A DNA stretch of 33,021 nucleotides, taken from positions 1-33,021 of the forward strand of contig JABIZD010000017.1 of assembly GCA_018666555.1 (NCBI GenBank), read 5' to 3'. The stretch's first letter is position 1. Every line of letters starts with the position of its first letter. Shown here in pieces: positions 7,216 to 15,961 of the stretch. Under the pieces are notes generated by a model. It saw nothing but the letters and a program-made list of their open reading frames with translations, was not told the origin of the DNA and ran no database searches. Source of the DNA: Gammaproteobacteria bacterium. Lineage in GTDB: Bacteria > Pseudomonadota > Gammaproteobacteria > Pseudomonadales > Azotimanducaceae. The translations under genes were made by a program, and so were the position numbers.

Positions 7216-8634
7216 TCAGTCTTGTATTGCCCGGAAATCAGTGATGTAACCGGTAACAGCGGATGCAGCGACGGTAGCGGGACTGGCAAGATGAGAGCGT
7301 GTTCCAGGTCCTTGTCGGCCTTCAAAGTTTCGATTAGTACTGGTAATGACTCTATCGCCAGAATTAAAGCCCTCACCGCCAGCGTAGAAACACATAGAAC
7401 AACCAGACTCACGCCATTCGAAGCCGGCCTGCCTGAAGATCTGGTCAAGGCCTTCTTTTTCAGCAAGGGCTTTAACCTGTGTTGAGCCCGGCACGCAGAT
7501 TGCCTTTACGCCTGGCGCAATTGAGCGCCCTTTGAGTATATTTGCTGCGATGCGCAGATCGCTGAGCCGACTATTGGTGCACGAACCGATAAAAGCCGCC
7601 TGGATGGGTAAATCAGTAATGGGCATCCCTGGTGACAAGTTCATATAATTTAGTGCACGATTTATTGCGTTTTTCTTGGATGCCAGATCTGTACTGTCAG
7701 GATGAGGCACTACTGCTTCAATTGAAACGGCCTGCTCTGGACTGGTTCCCCAGGTGACCGTTGGGGCTATTTCGGTGCAGTCGATTTCGATTTCGTGATC
7801 GAATTTGGCATCAACATCAGTTTGCAGCGTTGACCAGTACTTCGTCGCCGTCTGCCACGCCTGCCCCTTCGGGGCAAAAGGCTTGTTTTTTAGATAGTTA
7901 ATAATTTTGTCATCGGGAGCGATAATGCCAGTGAATGCAGAAAACTCGACAGCTAGGTTACACAGAGTCTGGCGGGCCTCCACATCTAGTTCTGATATAA
8001 CAGGTCCTGCGAATTCTACTGCGCACCCTGACCCACCGGTAGCTGAGAAGGTGGATATCAGGTGTAGTGCGAGGTCCTTCGCTGTCACGCCGGGACTAAG
8101 CTTCCCCTTGAACTGAACCCGCATCTGTTTAGGTTTAAAAAAGCGCAGGGTCTCCGTTGCTAGCGCGTGTTCGCATTCGCTGGACCCCACGCCAGTAGCC
8201 AGGGCGCCGATGGCACCAAGAGTGCAGGTGTGGCTGTCGGGGCAGATCATGGTGCATCCCGGTAATGCGATAGCCTGTTCGGCAGCCACGACATGCGAGA
8301 TACCTTGCATGGGATCTTCGAGGTCAAACAGCGTAATGCCGTGCTGGTTCGCTAACTGACGGGTTACCTGTATAAATTCCTTTCCGCCCGGGGTCGTAGT
8401 GTTATCGCTGCGACCAGGTTTGGTATCGACAATGTGATCCATAGTACAGAATACGTTTGCAGGATTTTTGGTTGTGCGCCCACTGGATTCGAGGCCGCTT
8501 AATGCCAGGCTACCGGTACGTTCATGCAGGAAGATCCTGTCTATATAGATGAGATAGGAGCCATCTTCGCCACGCTCTACCGTGTGATCATTCCAGATTT
8601 TATCGAATAGAGTCAGACCGGGTGGTTTTGGCAT
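7216..8634 (-). CDS. aconitase-family large subunit, divergent type (LeuC2)
   Basis: A 472-residue [4Fe-4S] hydro-lyase subunit. The cluster cysteines are C352 (IGSCTNSR), C412 and C415 (SGCSMCFYAGG), and CPDSHTCTLGAIGAL (131-145) corresponds to the [11 protein letters not shown] motif of LeuC1. The stretch after the last cysteine reads FYAGGEGFNSGDRVITS instead of the AMNPD...ERCASTS of ordinary LeuC, and the N-terminal IDRIFLHERTG differs from the usual RHLLHEVTS. This is therefore an off-type member, probably annotated as 3-isopropylmalate dehydratase by homology but likely acting on another acid. It lies 34 bases after the MFS gene and 2 bases before leuD2. Regulation is probably through the operator at 11522. 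Confidence 0.88.
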   Translation of the reverse strand: MPKPPGLTLFDKIWNDHTVERGEDGSYLIYIDRIFLHERTGSLALSGLESSGRTTKNPANVFCTMDHIVDTKPGRSDNTTTPGGKEFIQVTRQLANQHGITLFDLEDPMQGISHVVAAEQAIALPGCTMICPDSHTCTLGAIGALATGVGSSECEHALATETLRFFKPKQMRVQFKGKLSPGVTAKDLALHLISTFSATGGSGCAVEFAGPVISELDVEARQTLCNLAVEFSAFTGIIAPDDKIINYLKNKPFAPKGQAWQTATKYWSTLQTDVDAKFDHEIEIDCTEIAPTVTWGTSPEQAVSIEAVVPHPDSTDLASKKNAINRALNYMNLSPGMPITDLPIQAAFIGSCTNSRLSDLRIAANILKGRSIAPGVKAICVPGSTQVKALAEKEGLDQIFRQAGFEWRESGCSMCFYAGGEGFNSGDRVITSTNRNFEGRQGPGTRSHLASPATVAASAVTGYITDFRAIQD

Positions 8635-8668
8635 GGCTGGTTGCTCCAGGGCATTATTTTGCAGTCTA

Positions 8669-9955
8669 TCATTTCAAGCTGTTGTCGGAATGCCGTTGCC
8701 TGATAGCTGGCCCCAACCTGGCAATTCGTGGAATAAAGATCATCACTGCCAATGCTGAAACAATGTGCATACTGCCGACAGCCAGGAACACGGGTTGGTA
8801 AGAAAACGTATCAATAAGGACCCCAACTTGTGACTGGAACAAAGCGCCGCCTAGGCTGCCAGCAGCACCAAAAATACCCCAGATTGTTGCCACTTCCTTG
8901 GCCGGAAACATATCGGCTGGTAACGTAAAAAGGTTGGATGATTTGAACTGGATTGCAAACAAGCCAATACAAATCAAACCGATAAAGGTTGCAGTGGACT
9001 CAGTATTTGCAGCTGGAACGATCGCTAGAACAAGTAAAGCACCAATCCAGATGATGAGTTTTCTGGCTGCGTCCAGAGACATGCCGTTGTCGATAAGTTT
9101 TTTACCGGCCCAACCGCCGGAGAGACTACCAAGGTCTGCGGCAACGAACGGAATCCAAGCAAATAGGCCGATTGCCTTGATATCCATGCCACGCTCATTT
9201 GCTAAATACAGGGGTAACCAGAATATCAAAAAATAGAAAGCACCATCTGCGAAAAACCTGCTGATCATCAGGCCCCAGGTTTCACGGTATTTAAAAAACT
9301 CGAGCCAGGATTTTGTGGGCTGATCAATGGCATCAACTTCTTCGATGATTTGAACTGCTTCCTGAGCAGGCAGGTTAGGATGATCCGCGGGTGAGTAATA
9401 GGCTCTATGCCAGAACCAAAGCCAGACGAAACCGATCAGGCCAGTTATGACGAATGCCCATTGCCAACTAAGCATGACAACCAGAGAGGCAACTATTGGT
9501 GGCGCAAGAATAGATCCCAGGCCAGGGCCAGCAGTGACAATACCAACCGCTAAGGATCTCTCAGTTGCAGGGAACCACTCGGCGATAGCTTTATTCACCG
9601 CCGGAAAATTTGCTGCCTCGCCGATCCCCAGTAACACCCGGAATAGAAAAAATGATCTGAATCCCTGGCCGAAGGCGTGCAATATGCCAGCGATACTCCA
9701 GAGTGCAACTGCAAAAGTAAGGGCGCGTTTGGTGCCGAGGGCATCAATGAGTTTACCGCCAAACAGCTGACCAAACGCATACGCAAACAGGAATGCTGCG
9801 GATAGGTTTCCATAGTCTGTATTGCTCAGCTCAAACTCATCCATGATGACGGGTGCAACGATGCTGAAGGTGAGCCGATCAATATAATTAATGGTAGTAA
9901 TCAGCAGTAGTAGAATGCTGATTTTCCATCGTATTGGTATGGTTCTTATATTCAC
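8669..9955 (-). CDS. MFS transporter, ACS (organic anion:cation symporter) type
   Basis: A 428-residue, 12-helix carrier. The start INYIDRLTFSIVAPVIMDEFELSNTDYGNLSAAF, the RVLLGIGEAANFPAVNKAIAEWFP segment near residues 110-130 and the RSLAVGIVTAGPGLGSILAPP helix are typical of the anion:cation symporter family (hexuronate, glucarate, tartrate and 4-hydroxyphenylacetate carriers). Substrates in this family are usually carboxylates, which would fit import of an acid. The start codon is GTG at 9955 with only a weak upstream AAAGG, so translation may depend partly on the preceding gene, whose stop is 42 bases upstream. It sits between the hydantoinase-like gene and leuC2 in one operon. Confidence 0.88.
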   Translation of the reverse strand: MNIRTIPIRWKISILLLLITTINYIDRLTFSIVAPVIMDEFELSNTDYGNLSAAFLFAYAFGQLFGGKLIDALGTKRALTFAVALWSIAGILHAFGQGFRSFFLFRVLLGIGEAANFPAVNKAIAEWFPATERSLAVGIVTAGPGLGSILAPPIVASLVVMLSWQWAFVITGLIGFVWLWFWHRAYYSPADHPNLPAQEAVQIIEEVDAIDQPTKSWLEFFKYRETWGLMISRFFADGAFYFLIFWLPLYLANERGMDIKAIGLFAWIPFVAADLGSLSGGWAGKKLIDNGMSLDAARKLIIWIGALLVLAIVPAANTESTATFIGLICIGLFAIQFKSSNLFTLPADMFPAKEVATIWGIFGAAGSLGGALFQSQVGVLIDTFSYQPVFLAVGSMHIVSALAVMIFIPRIARLGPAIRQRHSDNSLK

Positions 9956-9997
9956 ACGTTAGACATTGGGGTGACCTTTCTAAGACCGTTCTACGGA

Positions 9998-11482
9998 TTA
10001 GGGTCGTTTGGTAGGGCGTGCAATGTACTGGCCTGTTGGTTCCCCAACTATTCTATCATTAGAAAATACTGTTTTTCCGCGCAATACGGTTCGCTTCACT
10101 TTGCCGCGAAGTTCCATTCCTTCGAACGGCGTATAACCCTGGTGAGATTCAGATTCTTCAGCCTTGACGGTGAAAACTTCATCTGGGTCGAGTAACACAA
10201 TATCGGCATCATAACCTACGGCAACGTCGCCTTTATTGAGTAATCCGTATCGCTGAGCAGGATTCCAGCATACGAGCTCGGCCATCTTGTTATAGCTCAT
10301 ACCACGCTGAGAGCCTTCGCTGACAAGTCCTGAAAGCAGGTATTCAGTGCCGCCAAAACCGGATTTTGAAACCCAGATATTATCGCCATCCCCGGGATCC
10401 TGATTATCTGTTTTAAGCTCTTCAGAGCAACAGGCATGGTCACTGACAACCCAGTCCAGGTTGCCATCCAAGAGTGCCTGCCACAGATATTCGACATCCT
10501 CTCGAGATCGAATAGGTGGATTGACCTTGGCGTGGCAGGCCGCGGGACTATCGTAATCGAGTAGCAGGTGGCCAATAGTTACTTCGCGTTTAAAATTGAT
10601 GTGCGGGAAAACATTCTGCATGATCATCGCTGCTTCCACCGCTTTTTTCGAGCTCAGGTGGAGAAGATTGATATTAAGGCAATCCGTTTCATTGGCAAGA
10701 TACGAGGCAATCCAGATTGCCAGACCCTCAGAATGGGGTGGTCGAGCTGCACTATAGGCACGCAGCCCGGTTAAGGAATCGTCCTGCTGCACAATTTTAG
10801 TGTAGGCGTTGAGAATATCGGCAAGTTCACAATGCAGGCTTACACTGATTTGGTCTGCCATTTCTGGGTATTTTTTTATCAGTTTGGCCGCAGAACGCAT
10901 AATAAATTCAAAATGAGCGATATCGTAGCTGTCGTCCTCGTCCGCCATCAAGAATTCTCTTTGGGCTGCCGGATCAGTTTTACCGTGTAACCCGTAGCCA
11001 CCGTAAAACATGAATATCTTGAAGGAGCAGACACCGTGGTCTGTTAACAGCGATTCCATCTCATCTATGTGTGAAGAGGCGATTGGCGCGAGATGGTAAG
11101 CATAGTCGACTGTATAGTTGCCCTCAGAGGTATCAAGCACCTCTGGATAAAAATCTGCGTACGGGCCTCCCTTGTTGAGGTAGTATTGGCCAGTACGGAA
11201 ATAGGTAACGGCGGTGGTAACCCCTCCCATCGCTGCGGCTTTACTTTCTGTAACAGCATCTTCTGCCAGTGGCGAATAGATGCCGACATGCATATGGGTA
11301 TCGACCAGGCCTGGGAAAGCTAGCAGCTTATTGCCTTCGATAATTTCGGTTGCTGCCGATATTGGGATATCGGCCTCTATTAGAGCGAACTTACCGTCTT
11401 TTATTGCGATGTCGACCAGATCAACTGTATCCGTATTCGGCCGAGCGAGGCGAACGTTCTTGATAATAGAATCAAACTGCAT
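9998..11482 (-). CDS. dihydropyrimidinase/hydantoinase-like cyclic amidohydrolase
   Basis: A 494-residue amidohydrolase-superfamily enzyme of the hydantoinase/dihydropyrimidinase/allantoinase branch. GLVDTHMHVG (58-67) supplies metal ligands His63 and His65; CSFKIFMFY (152-160) contains Lys155, the expected carboxylated bridging lysine; SLHCEL and LHLSS give the next histidines; WVVSDHACC gives the catalytic aspartate. All ligands for a binuclear zinc site are therefore present. The family opens cyclic amides (hydantoin, dihydrouracil, allantoin or lactam-like rings). The C-terminal GYTPFEGMELRGKVKRTVLRGK is also typical. It is the first gene of the operon, 39 bases from the operator at 11522. 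No carbamoylase follows, so the ring substrate may not be a classical hydantoin. Confidence 0.88.
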   Translation of the reverse strand: MQFDSIIKNVRLARPNTDTVDLVDIAIKDGKFALIEADIPISAATEIIEGNKLLAFPGLVDTHMHVGIYSPLAEDAVTESKAAAMGGVTTAVTYFRTGQYYLNKGGPYADFYPEVLDTSEGNYTVDYAYHLAPIASSHIDEMESLLTDHGVCSFKIFMFYGGYGLHGKTDPAAQREFLMADEDDSYDIAHFEFIMRSAAKLIKKYPEMADQISVSLHCELADILNAYTKIVQQDDSLTGLRAYSAARPPHSEGLAIWIASYLANETDCLNINLLHLSSKKAVEAAMIMQNVFPHINFKREVTIGHLLLDYDSPAACHAKVNPPIRSREDVEYLWQALLDGNLDWVVSDHACCSEELKTDNQDPGDGDNIWVSKSGFGGTEYLLSGLVSEGSQRGMSYNKMAELVCWNPAQRYGLLNKGDVAVGYDADIVLLDPDEVFTVKAEESESHQGYTPFEGMELRGKVKRTVLRGKTVFSNDRIVGEPTGQYIARPTKRP

Positions 11483-11521
11483 GATGATTTCCTCTTCCTT
11501 CTGAAGATAATAAGTTCTTTA

Positions 11522-11537
11522 TTTATCAGATGATAAA
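11522..11537. promoter_or_regulatory. cluster operator, copy 2
   Basis: TTTATCAGATGATAAA has perfect 7-base arms around GA. It lies centrally in the 96-base divergent gap between the hydantoinase-like gene (start 11482) and the TIGR02444 gene (start 11579), about 40 bases from each start, where it could control both. Confidence 0.8.
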
Positions 11538-11578
11538 CTAAATTCCCTGCCAATTCGAGCAGGCTAACGAGCTAAAAT

Positions 11579-12121
11579 ATGATCGTAACAGAGCGTTTTT
11601 GGGATTTTTCCAATCGGATCTATCAGCGTGAAGCCGTGCAACAGGCCTGCCTCGAACTGCAGAACCAGCATAATCTGGATGTTAATATGCTTCTATTCTG
11701 TATTTGGTCAGGCATTGTTCATGGCGAGTTGGCAGATGCACTCTATGGCAAGGCGCTGCGAGTATCATCGAATTGGCGTAGCCGTTTAGTTCATCCTCTG
11801 CGGCAAGCTCGTTCCTGGATGAAGACTGGATTGGCATCAGCTGGATTCAAGGATGATCCATCTTATCTTGAGCTTCGCGAGCAGATTAAGGTCATTGAAC
11901 TCAAAGCAGAAAGACTGCAGCAACTAGAGCTTGAGAGGTTAGTTGAGAGCCAGCCTGCTGCGGACTTTGATCAGACTCTGGCTATTGTTCAAAACTTGAA
12001 ACGATATTGCCAAAGTCAGACACTCGATTTAGACCCGCCAGTTGTAATGTTAATGGCGGTGCTTTTAGAGGCATCGGTGCCGGATGAGAATCTTGAATCA
12101 GCGCTACTTGCAATGTCTTAG
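11579..12121 (+). CDS. TIGR02444/DUF2390 family protein
   Basis: A 180-residue cytoplasmic protein without signal peptide or membrane segment. The N-terminal pattern FWDFSNRIYQREAVQQACLELQNQHNLDVNMLLFCIWSG (residues 7-45) is the hallmark of the TIGR02444 family, whose members are widespread in gammaproteobacteria and functionally uncharacterised. The middle (about residues 100-128) is charged and helical, compatible with a short coiled coil. It stands between catabolic operons and its start lies 41 bases after an operator copy, so it may be co-regulated or may simply be a chromosomal neighbour. It ends two bases from the end of the UbiX-type gene on the opposite strand. Family assignment is from memory of the N-terminal motif; no function is claimed. 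Confidence 0.78.
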   Translation: MIVTERFWDFSNRIYQREAVQQACLELQNQHNLDVNMLLFCIWSGIVHGELADALYGKALRVSSNWRSRLVHPLRQARSWMKTGLASAGFKDDPSYLELREQIKVIELKAERLQQLELERLVESQPAADFDQTLAIVQNLKRYCQSQTLDLDPPVVMLMAVLLEASVPDENLESALLAMS

Positions 12122-12123
12122 GG

Positions 12124-12696
12124 TTACTTCTCGGTTGACTTGCCCTGCCAGCGTTTTACCTTGCCGCTATCCAGGCCAAATAGATCCAGTAAGCGGCCAG
12201 CTGTGTGATTAACAATATCTTCTACGCTTTGTGGGCGATTATAAAAAGCCGGCATAGGCGGTGCGATGGTGACGCCCATCTGGGAAGCTTCGTAAAGTAA
12301 ACGACAGTGCCCAGCATGAAGTGGTGTTTCGCGAGGTACGACAACTAGTCTCCTGCCTTCCTTGAGGACCACATCGGCTGCACGAACTAAAAGATTGTCT
12401 GCATACGAATTTACAATTGCTGAAAGCGACTTCATGGAGCAGGGGACAACGATCATGCCGTCTGTTGTAAACGAACCGCTGGCGATGCTGGCGCCCACAT
12501 CTGTAACCCGATGTACCTGGTCCGCTAGAGCTTCAACATCCTTGATAGTCCAGTCGGTCTCAATGGGGATATTCATTTTACCTGTGGCGGAAATTACAAG
12601 ATGTGTTTCCACTTCTGCCTGCTGCTGCAATAATTCAAGCAGCTTGATGCCATAAATTACGCCACTTGCACCTGATATACCGATAATAAGCCGCAT
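12124..12696 (-). CDS. ubiX: UbiX/Pad1-family flavin prenyltransferase
   Basis: A 190-residue flavoprotein that makes prenylated FMN from FMN and dimethylallyl phosphate, the cofactor needed by UbiD-type decarboxylases. GISGASGVIYG (6-16), PCSMKSLSAIV (85-95), PRETPLH (121-127) and APPMPAFYNRP are the family motifs. I place the start at the ATG at 12696 (MRLIIGISG), preceded by AAGGA (complement 12704-12708); an in-frame ATG at 12840 would add 48 unrelated residues and run into the preceding gene. It is the last gene of the two-flavoprotein operon, with a 103-base gap. The UbiD-family gene lies about 15 kb away under another copy of the same operator, so this is probably a dedicated accessory UbiX for that decarboxylase, not the ubiquinone one. 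Confidence 0.9.
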   Translation of the reverse strand: MRLIIGISGASGVIYGIKLLELLQQQAEVETHLVISATGKMNIPIETDWTIKDVEALADQVHRVTDVGASIASGSFTTDGMIVVPCSMKSLSAIVNSYADNLLVRAADVVLKEGRRLVVVPRETPLHAGHCRLLYEASQMGVTIAPPMPAFYNRPQSVEDIVNHTAGRLLDLFGLDSGKVKRWQGKSTEK

Positions 12697-12799
12697 AGGT
12701 CGATCCTTAATCCTGAATACTAATCCAAAGGTAAAAATGAGTACCGGAACGGCAGTGTAGCACAAGCATTTTCTCGATAAGGCAAGGCCATAAAGACGT

Positions 12800-14200
12800 C
12801 TAGCTAGCTTTAATATCAATTGCAGCGTTAATGCCTGCAAGGCGACCGAAGGTGGTTGCCGTCAACAGACCGTTACCGGCAAGATAACCAGAGGCATCTG
12901 GACCGGAGATACCCCGAGCTGCGCCGCCCCCTGCATATAGATTCTGCAATGCTGATCCATCGGCTCTGAGTACCCGTCCGACGGCGTCGACGCAAAGCCC
13001 TCCCTGGGTGTGGAACAATGCGCCAGTCACTTTGACCGCATAGTAGGGAGCAGAAAGCAAAGCCTTGCCCTTAAACCGTCTACCGAAAGCATCTTGGCTG
13101 CCTGCTCCAGCTAGGCTGGTAATTTCGCCAAGTGTTTTTTCCATCTCAGACAGGGGTAGTCCAGTTTTCCGGCAGATATCCTGCAGCGTGCTGCCATATT
13201 GGATAGCGCCGGCAGCGATAGCATCCCGATAGTCATCAAATTCCAGCATCAGCTGGTGACGAGGTTCGTCGTAGAAAGTCCATGCGATTGCACCAGGCTG
13301 TTTTATGACATCTACGGCCTGCTCTGAGTAGCCTCTTGATTCATTAGAGAATCGTTGACCATTCTGATTCACCTGAATACCACCCTCGACGATGACAGGC
13401 CATAAAATGGGTATGCCATGCCCTTTTGCCAATCCTCCATGGCCCTGATAGGCAGTCATATCGCCTACCTCGGCACCCAGCTCCCGCCCCCAAGCAACAG
13501 CATCACCCTGATTTCCTCGATGCCCGAAAAACTCTCCTTCGGCTATTTCCGGCATATATTCACGTACCATGTCAGGATTGCCAGCAAACCCGCAACAGGC
13601 CAGGATGATCGCACTGCAGGCGAGGTCTTCATGTTTGCCATCGGGCCTTTGGCAACGTAGCCCGTGTACTTCACCATTGGGCTCAGCGAACAGCCCGGTC
13701 ACGGTCGCGTCGGTTAAGATGTCGACCCCTATTCTTTCCGCAGCATTGCAGAGGCTACCCATGAGCTCTGCACCGGTTCGATTTGGAGTTCCATGCATGC
13801 GTTTAATCGAATGTCCTGGATAAAGGAAACTGTCTACCAGCGATAAAGGTACCTGTAAGTCAGATGCCAGCCACTCCACCGTATTGGCAGACTCCCGGGC
13901 AAGTGCCAGGGCGATATTTGCATCGGTTTGATATCCGGTTTTAGCACACACATCTTGAGTGAACAGCTCAGGCGTGTCAGTAATGCCTGCTTTAGCTTGA
14001 AAGGATGTCCCGGCAGCGGGTATAAGCCCGGTCGACATCGCGGTGGTGCCGAGTGCGCTGGGGTCCCGTTCGAGTATGAGTGTTTCCGCGCCGGATTGTT
14101 TTGCAGCAATTCCCGCACACAGGCCGCAGGCGCCAGCGCCAATAACAGCTACTTCTACAGCTGAGTTAAATTCGGCTTCTTCTTTTGACAAGATACTCAT
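12800..14200 (-). CDS. FAD-dependent oxidoreductase, fumarate reductase/ketosteroid-dehydrogenase type (cytoplasmic)
   Basis: A 466-residue flavoprotein of the FAD_binding_2 group. EVAVIGAGACGLCAGIAAKQSG (16-37) is the dinucleotide-binding Rossmann motif with the ribose-binding Glu44 (LILERD), and the C-terminal LYAGGGAARGISGPDASGYLAGNGLLTATTFGRLAG is the second FAD-contact region. Members add or remove hydrogens across a C=C bond next to a carbonyl or carboxylate (fumarate reductase, urocanate reductase, 3-ketosteroid delta-1-dehydrogenase). No signal peptide is seen, unlike the next flavoprotein. Its ATG overlaps the stop of that upstream gene (ATGA, 14197-14200), so the two are translationally coupled and may act in sequence or on related substrates. 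Reaction and substrate are unknown. Confidence 0.87.
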   Translation of the reverse strand: MSILSKEEAEFNSAVEVAVIGAGACGLCAGIAAKQSGAETLILERDPSALGTTAMSTGLIPAAGTSFQAKAGITDTPELFTQDVCAKTGYQTDANIALALARESANTVEWLASDLQVPLSLVDSFLYPGHSIKRMHGTPNRTGAELMGSLCNAAERIGVDILTDATVTGLFAEPNGEVHGLRCQRPDGKHEDLACSAIILACCGFAGNPDMVREYMPEIAEGEFFGHRGNQGDAVAWGRELGAEVGDMTAYQGHGGLAKGHGIPILWPVIVEGGIQVNQNGQRFSNESRGYSEQAVDVIKQPGAIAWTFYDEPRHQLMLEFDDYRDAIAAGAIQYGSTLQDICRKTGLPLSEMEKTLGEITSLAGAGSQDAFGRRFKGKALLSAPYYAVKVTGALFHTQGGLCVDAVGRVLRADGSALQNLYAGGGAARGISGPDASGYLAGNGLLTATTFGRLAGINAAIDIKAS

Positions 14201-15765
14201 GACAGGGCTTTGTTCTCCATATGTTTAACGTTTTCACATTCAGCTAGCAGAAATGGGTCACTTCGAGCGTAGCGAAATGCATTACGAGCCGCGAGCCTGC
14301 CGAGTGTAATAGCGGGACCTACACTCATGCCACTGAGTACCGCAGTACCCATCATTTGCGCAGACCCAAGGGTCTCGCCGACGGCAAATAGTCCCTGGAT
14401 CGCGGTATCGTTTGCATCCACTGCTTGAAGTAGATGATTGACGGCAATGCCACCGTGAGAAATTAAAATGCTACCGGTAATTGGAATGCTGTAAAAAGGT
14501 TGGTTTGACAGGGTTCGGGTCAGTTTCTGCCGACGGTAATCAGTATCTACTCCCGCGTTAACAAACTGATTGAAGCGAGCAATGGTTGCTGTCAGGCGCG
14601 TTGCATCAACGTTGATTTTTCTGGCGAGGACGTTGACTGTATTAGCCTGCTTGACGATGCCGCGTGAAATCCCATCCTGTATTTGCTTTTCGTCCCAGCC
14701 AATAATTCCTGGACCGGTTTTCCTGGTCTGATGATCAAAGATATAATAGAAGCCAAAATCCTTCTGATTGAGGAAGGCCCTTTCCCTCTGGTCAGGATTG
14801 AGAGTCTGTTCATTGACAAAGCGGTCACCTTGTTTATTTACCCAGATACCATCGGTAAGGTGATCGGGTGCATGCTGGAGTCGTCCGGAAGCTCCTTCGA
14901 CTGCACCCGGGAAGGAAATAAACTTGTCCATATTGATGAGTCTTGCACCGACTTGTTCGGCCATAACGATGCCATCGCCTGTGGCATGAGGTAAACAAAT
15001 CACTTTTGATTTTGCGATCTTTGGGTTGTATTTGGTTTTAAGGGCATCACTGGCACCATAACCTCCAGTTGCCAGAATTACAGCATTCGCCTTTAGTTCG
15101 GTTATCTTGCCTGACTTGCTGCGCACCTCAACCCCGATAATTCTATTTTCATGATTTTTAAGCAGCTTCGTGATTGAGGTGTTTAACTGGAGTTTAATCT
15201 GGCCTGTATCGATGCGTTTTTGCAGTTCTGCTTTCAGTGGATGCAGCAGTGAGCGTGCATATTCGGGCCCCATGTAGGTGCGAGGGGCACTGTAGTGTTC
15301 ATGGTCGTTTTCAAAAAATGGGGATTCCGGTGTGAACTCAACACCGATCTCGGCTAACCAGTCAATCATCGCAGCAGCGTGTTCCACAGCGAGTTTCAGC
15401 AGCTCTGAGTTGTTTTCATACCGGCCCATTCGCATGGCATCGCGGTAGTGCAGAGCAGGCGAATCTTCAATCCCTTTAGCTATCTGTAATTTGCTGTTGG
15501 CACCACTTATGTGGCCCCCGGAGATATTCAGCATGCCACCGATAAAGGGGTTTTTGTCGACCAAGAGGACCCTGGCACCCAGATCAGCGGCCTGGATTGC
15601 TGCCGGCATGCCAGCATTGCCGGCACCGATTATGAGGATATCAGTGGCTCCATCCATGAGCTTACTGGTGCTTTTGTTGGCTGAGGCTAGCAAGGGATTA
15701 AGAGTTGATATAATTCCAGTCTCGGCTAGAGCAACCTTCATTAAGTCTCTTCTATTTAGAGCCAT
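14197..15765 (-). CDS. FAD-dependent oxidoreductase, fumarate reductase-like, with Tat-like leader
   Basis: A 522-residue flavoprotein. The N-terminus MALNRRDLMKVALAETG carries an RRxLMK twin-arginine pattern followed by a modest hydrophobic stretch, then TDILIIGAGNAGMPAAIQA and VDKNPFIGGMLNISGGHISGA, the FAD-binding and isoalloxazine-contact region. The C-terminus has ILISHGGIAVN and LFAVGETLGSAQMMGTAVLSG. This matches soluble flavocytochrome/fumarate-reductase flavoprotein subunits; I see no heme c motif (CXXCH). I prefer the ATG at 15765 because an AAGG sits ten bases before it; the ATG three codons upstream (15774) has that AAGG too close. Export by Tat is inferred and the leader is weakly hydrophobic. 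It is the first gene of the operon, downstream of operator copy 3. Confidence 0.85.
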   Translation of the reverse strand: MALNRRDLMKVALAETGIISTLNPLLASANKSTSKLMDGATDILIIGAGNAGMPAAIQAADLGARVLLVDKNPFIGGMLNISGGHISGANSKLQIAKGIEDSPALHYRDAMRMGRYENNSELLKLAVEHAAAMIDWLAEIGVEFTPESPFFENDHEHYSAPRTYMGPEYARSLLHPLKAELQKRIDTGQIKLQLNTSITKLLKNHENRIIGVEVRSKSGKITELKANAVILATGGYGASDALKTKYNPKIAKSKVICLPHATGDGIVMAEQVGARLINMDKFISFPGAVEGASGRLQHAPDHLTDGIWVNKQGDRFVNEQTLNPDQRERAFLNQKDFGFYYIFDHQTRKTGPGIIGWDEKQIQDGISRGIVKQANTVNVLARKINVDATRLTATIARFNQFVNAGVDTDYRRQKLTRTLSNQPFYSIPITGSILISHGGIAVNHLLQAVDANDTAIQGLFAVGETLGSAQMMGTAVLSGMSVGPAITLGRLAARNAFRYARSDPFLLAECENVKHMENKALS

Positions 15766-15848
15766 GGTGATCATGCCTTTTTCGTGGACGACATCAAACC
15801 GGGTGAGTTCCAGCTTTTAGCTGGTACTGACAATGGCAGGATTATTAG

Positions 15849-15864
15849 TTTATCATTTGATAAA
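15849..15864. promoter_or_regulatory. cluster operator, copy 3 (longest palindrome)
   Basis: The TTTATCATTTGATAAA core here extends to 13-base perfect arms (15843-15855 and 15858-15870) around a TT centre, the most symmetrical copy in the window. It lies between the divergent flavoprotein operon (start 15765) and the secreted bicupin gene (start 15962). Confidence 0.82.
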
Positions 15865-15869
15865 CTAAT

Positions 15870-15883
15870 ATCATACATGATGT
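15870..15883. promoter_or_regulatory. second shared motif, copy A
   Basis: ATCATACATGATGT matches 13 of 14 bases of the motif at 18359-18372. In both places it lies just downstream of the TTTATCA operator, toward the plus-strand gene. It contains the inverted repeat ATCAT/ATGAT, so it could be a second regulator site. The CATGAT part could alternatively act as a -10 element. Confidence 0.45.
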
Positions 15884-15961
15884 AAGCGGTTGGCCGGTTA
15901 TAGCACCATCATGGTCTGCCTTTGGTACGTTTGGAGGCCATCAGTTGAGGAATACAATGAC

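Noticed and set aside
12697-12840. 48-residue N-terminal extension of the UbiX-type protein
   Set aside because: Overlaps the end of the preceding flavoprotein gene, shows no family similarity, and a good Shine-Dalgarno site precedes the internal ATG at 12696.
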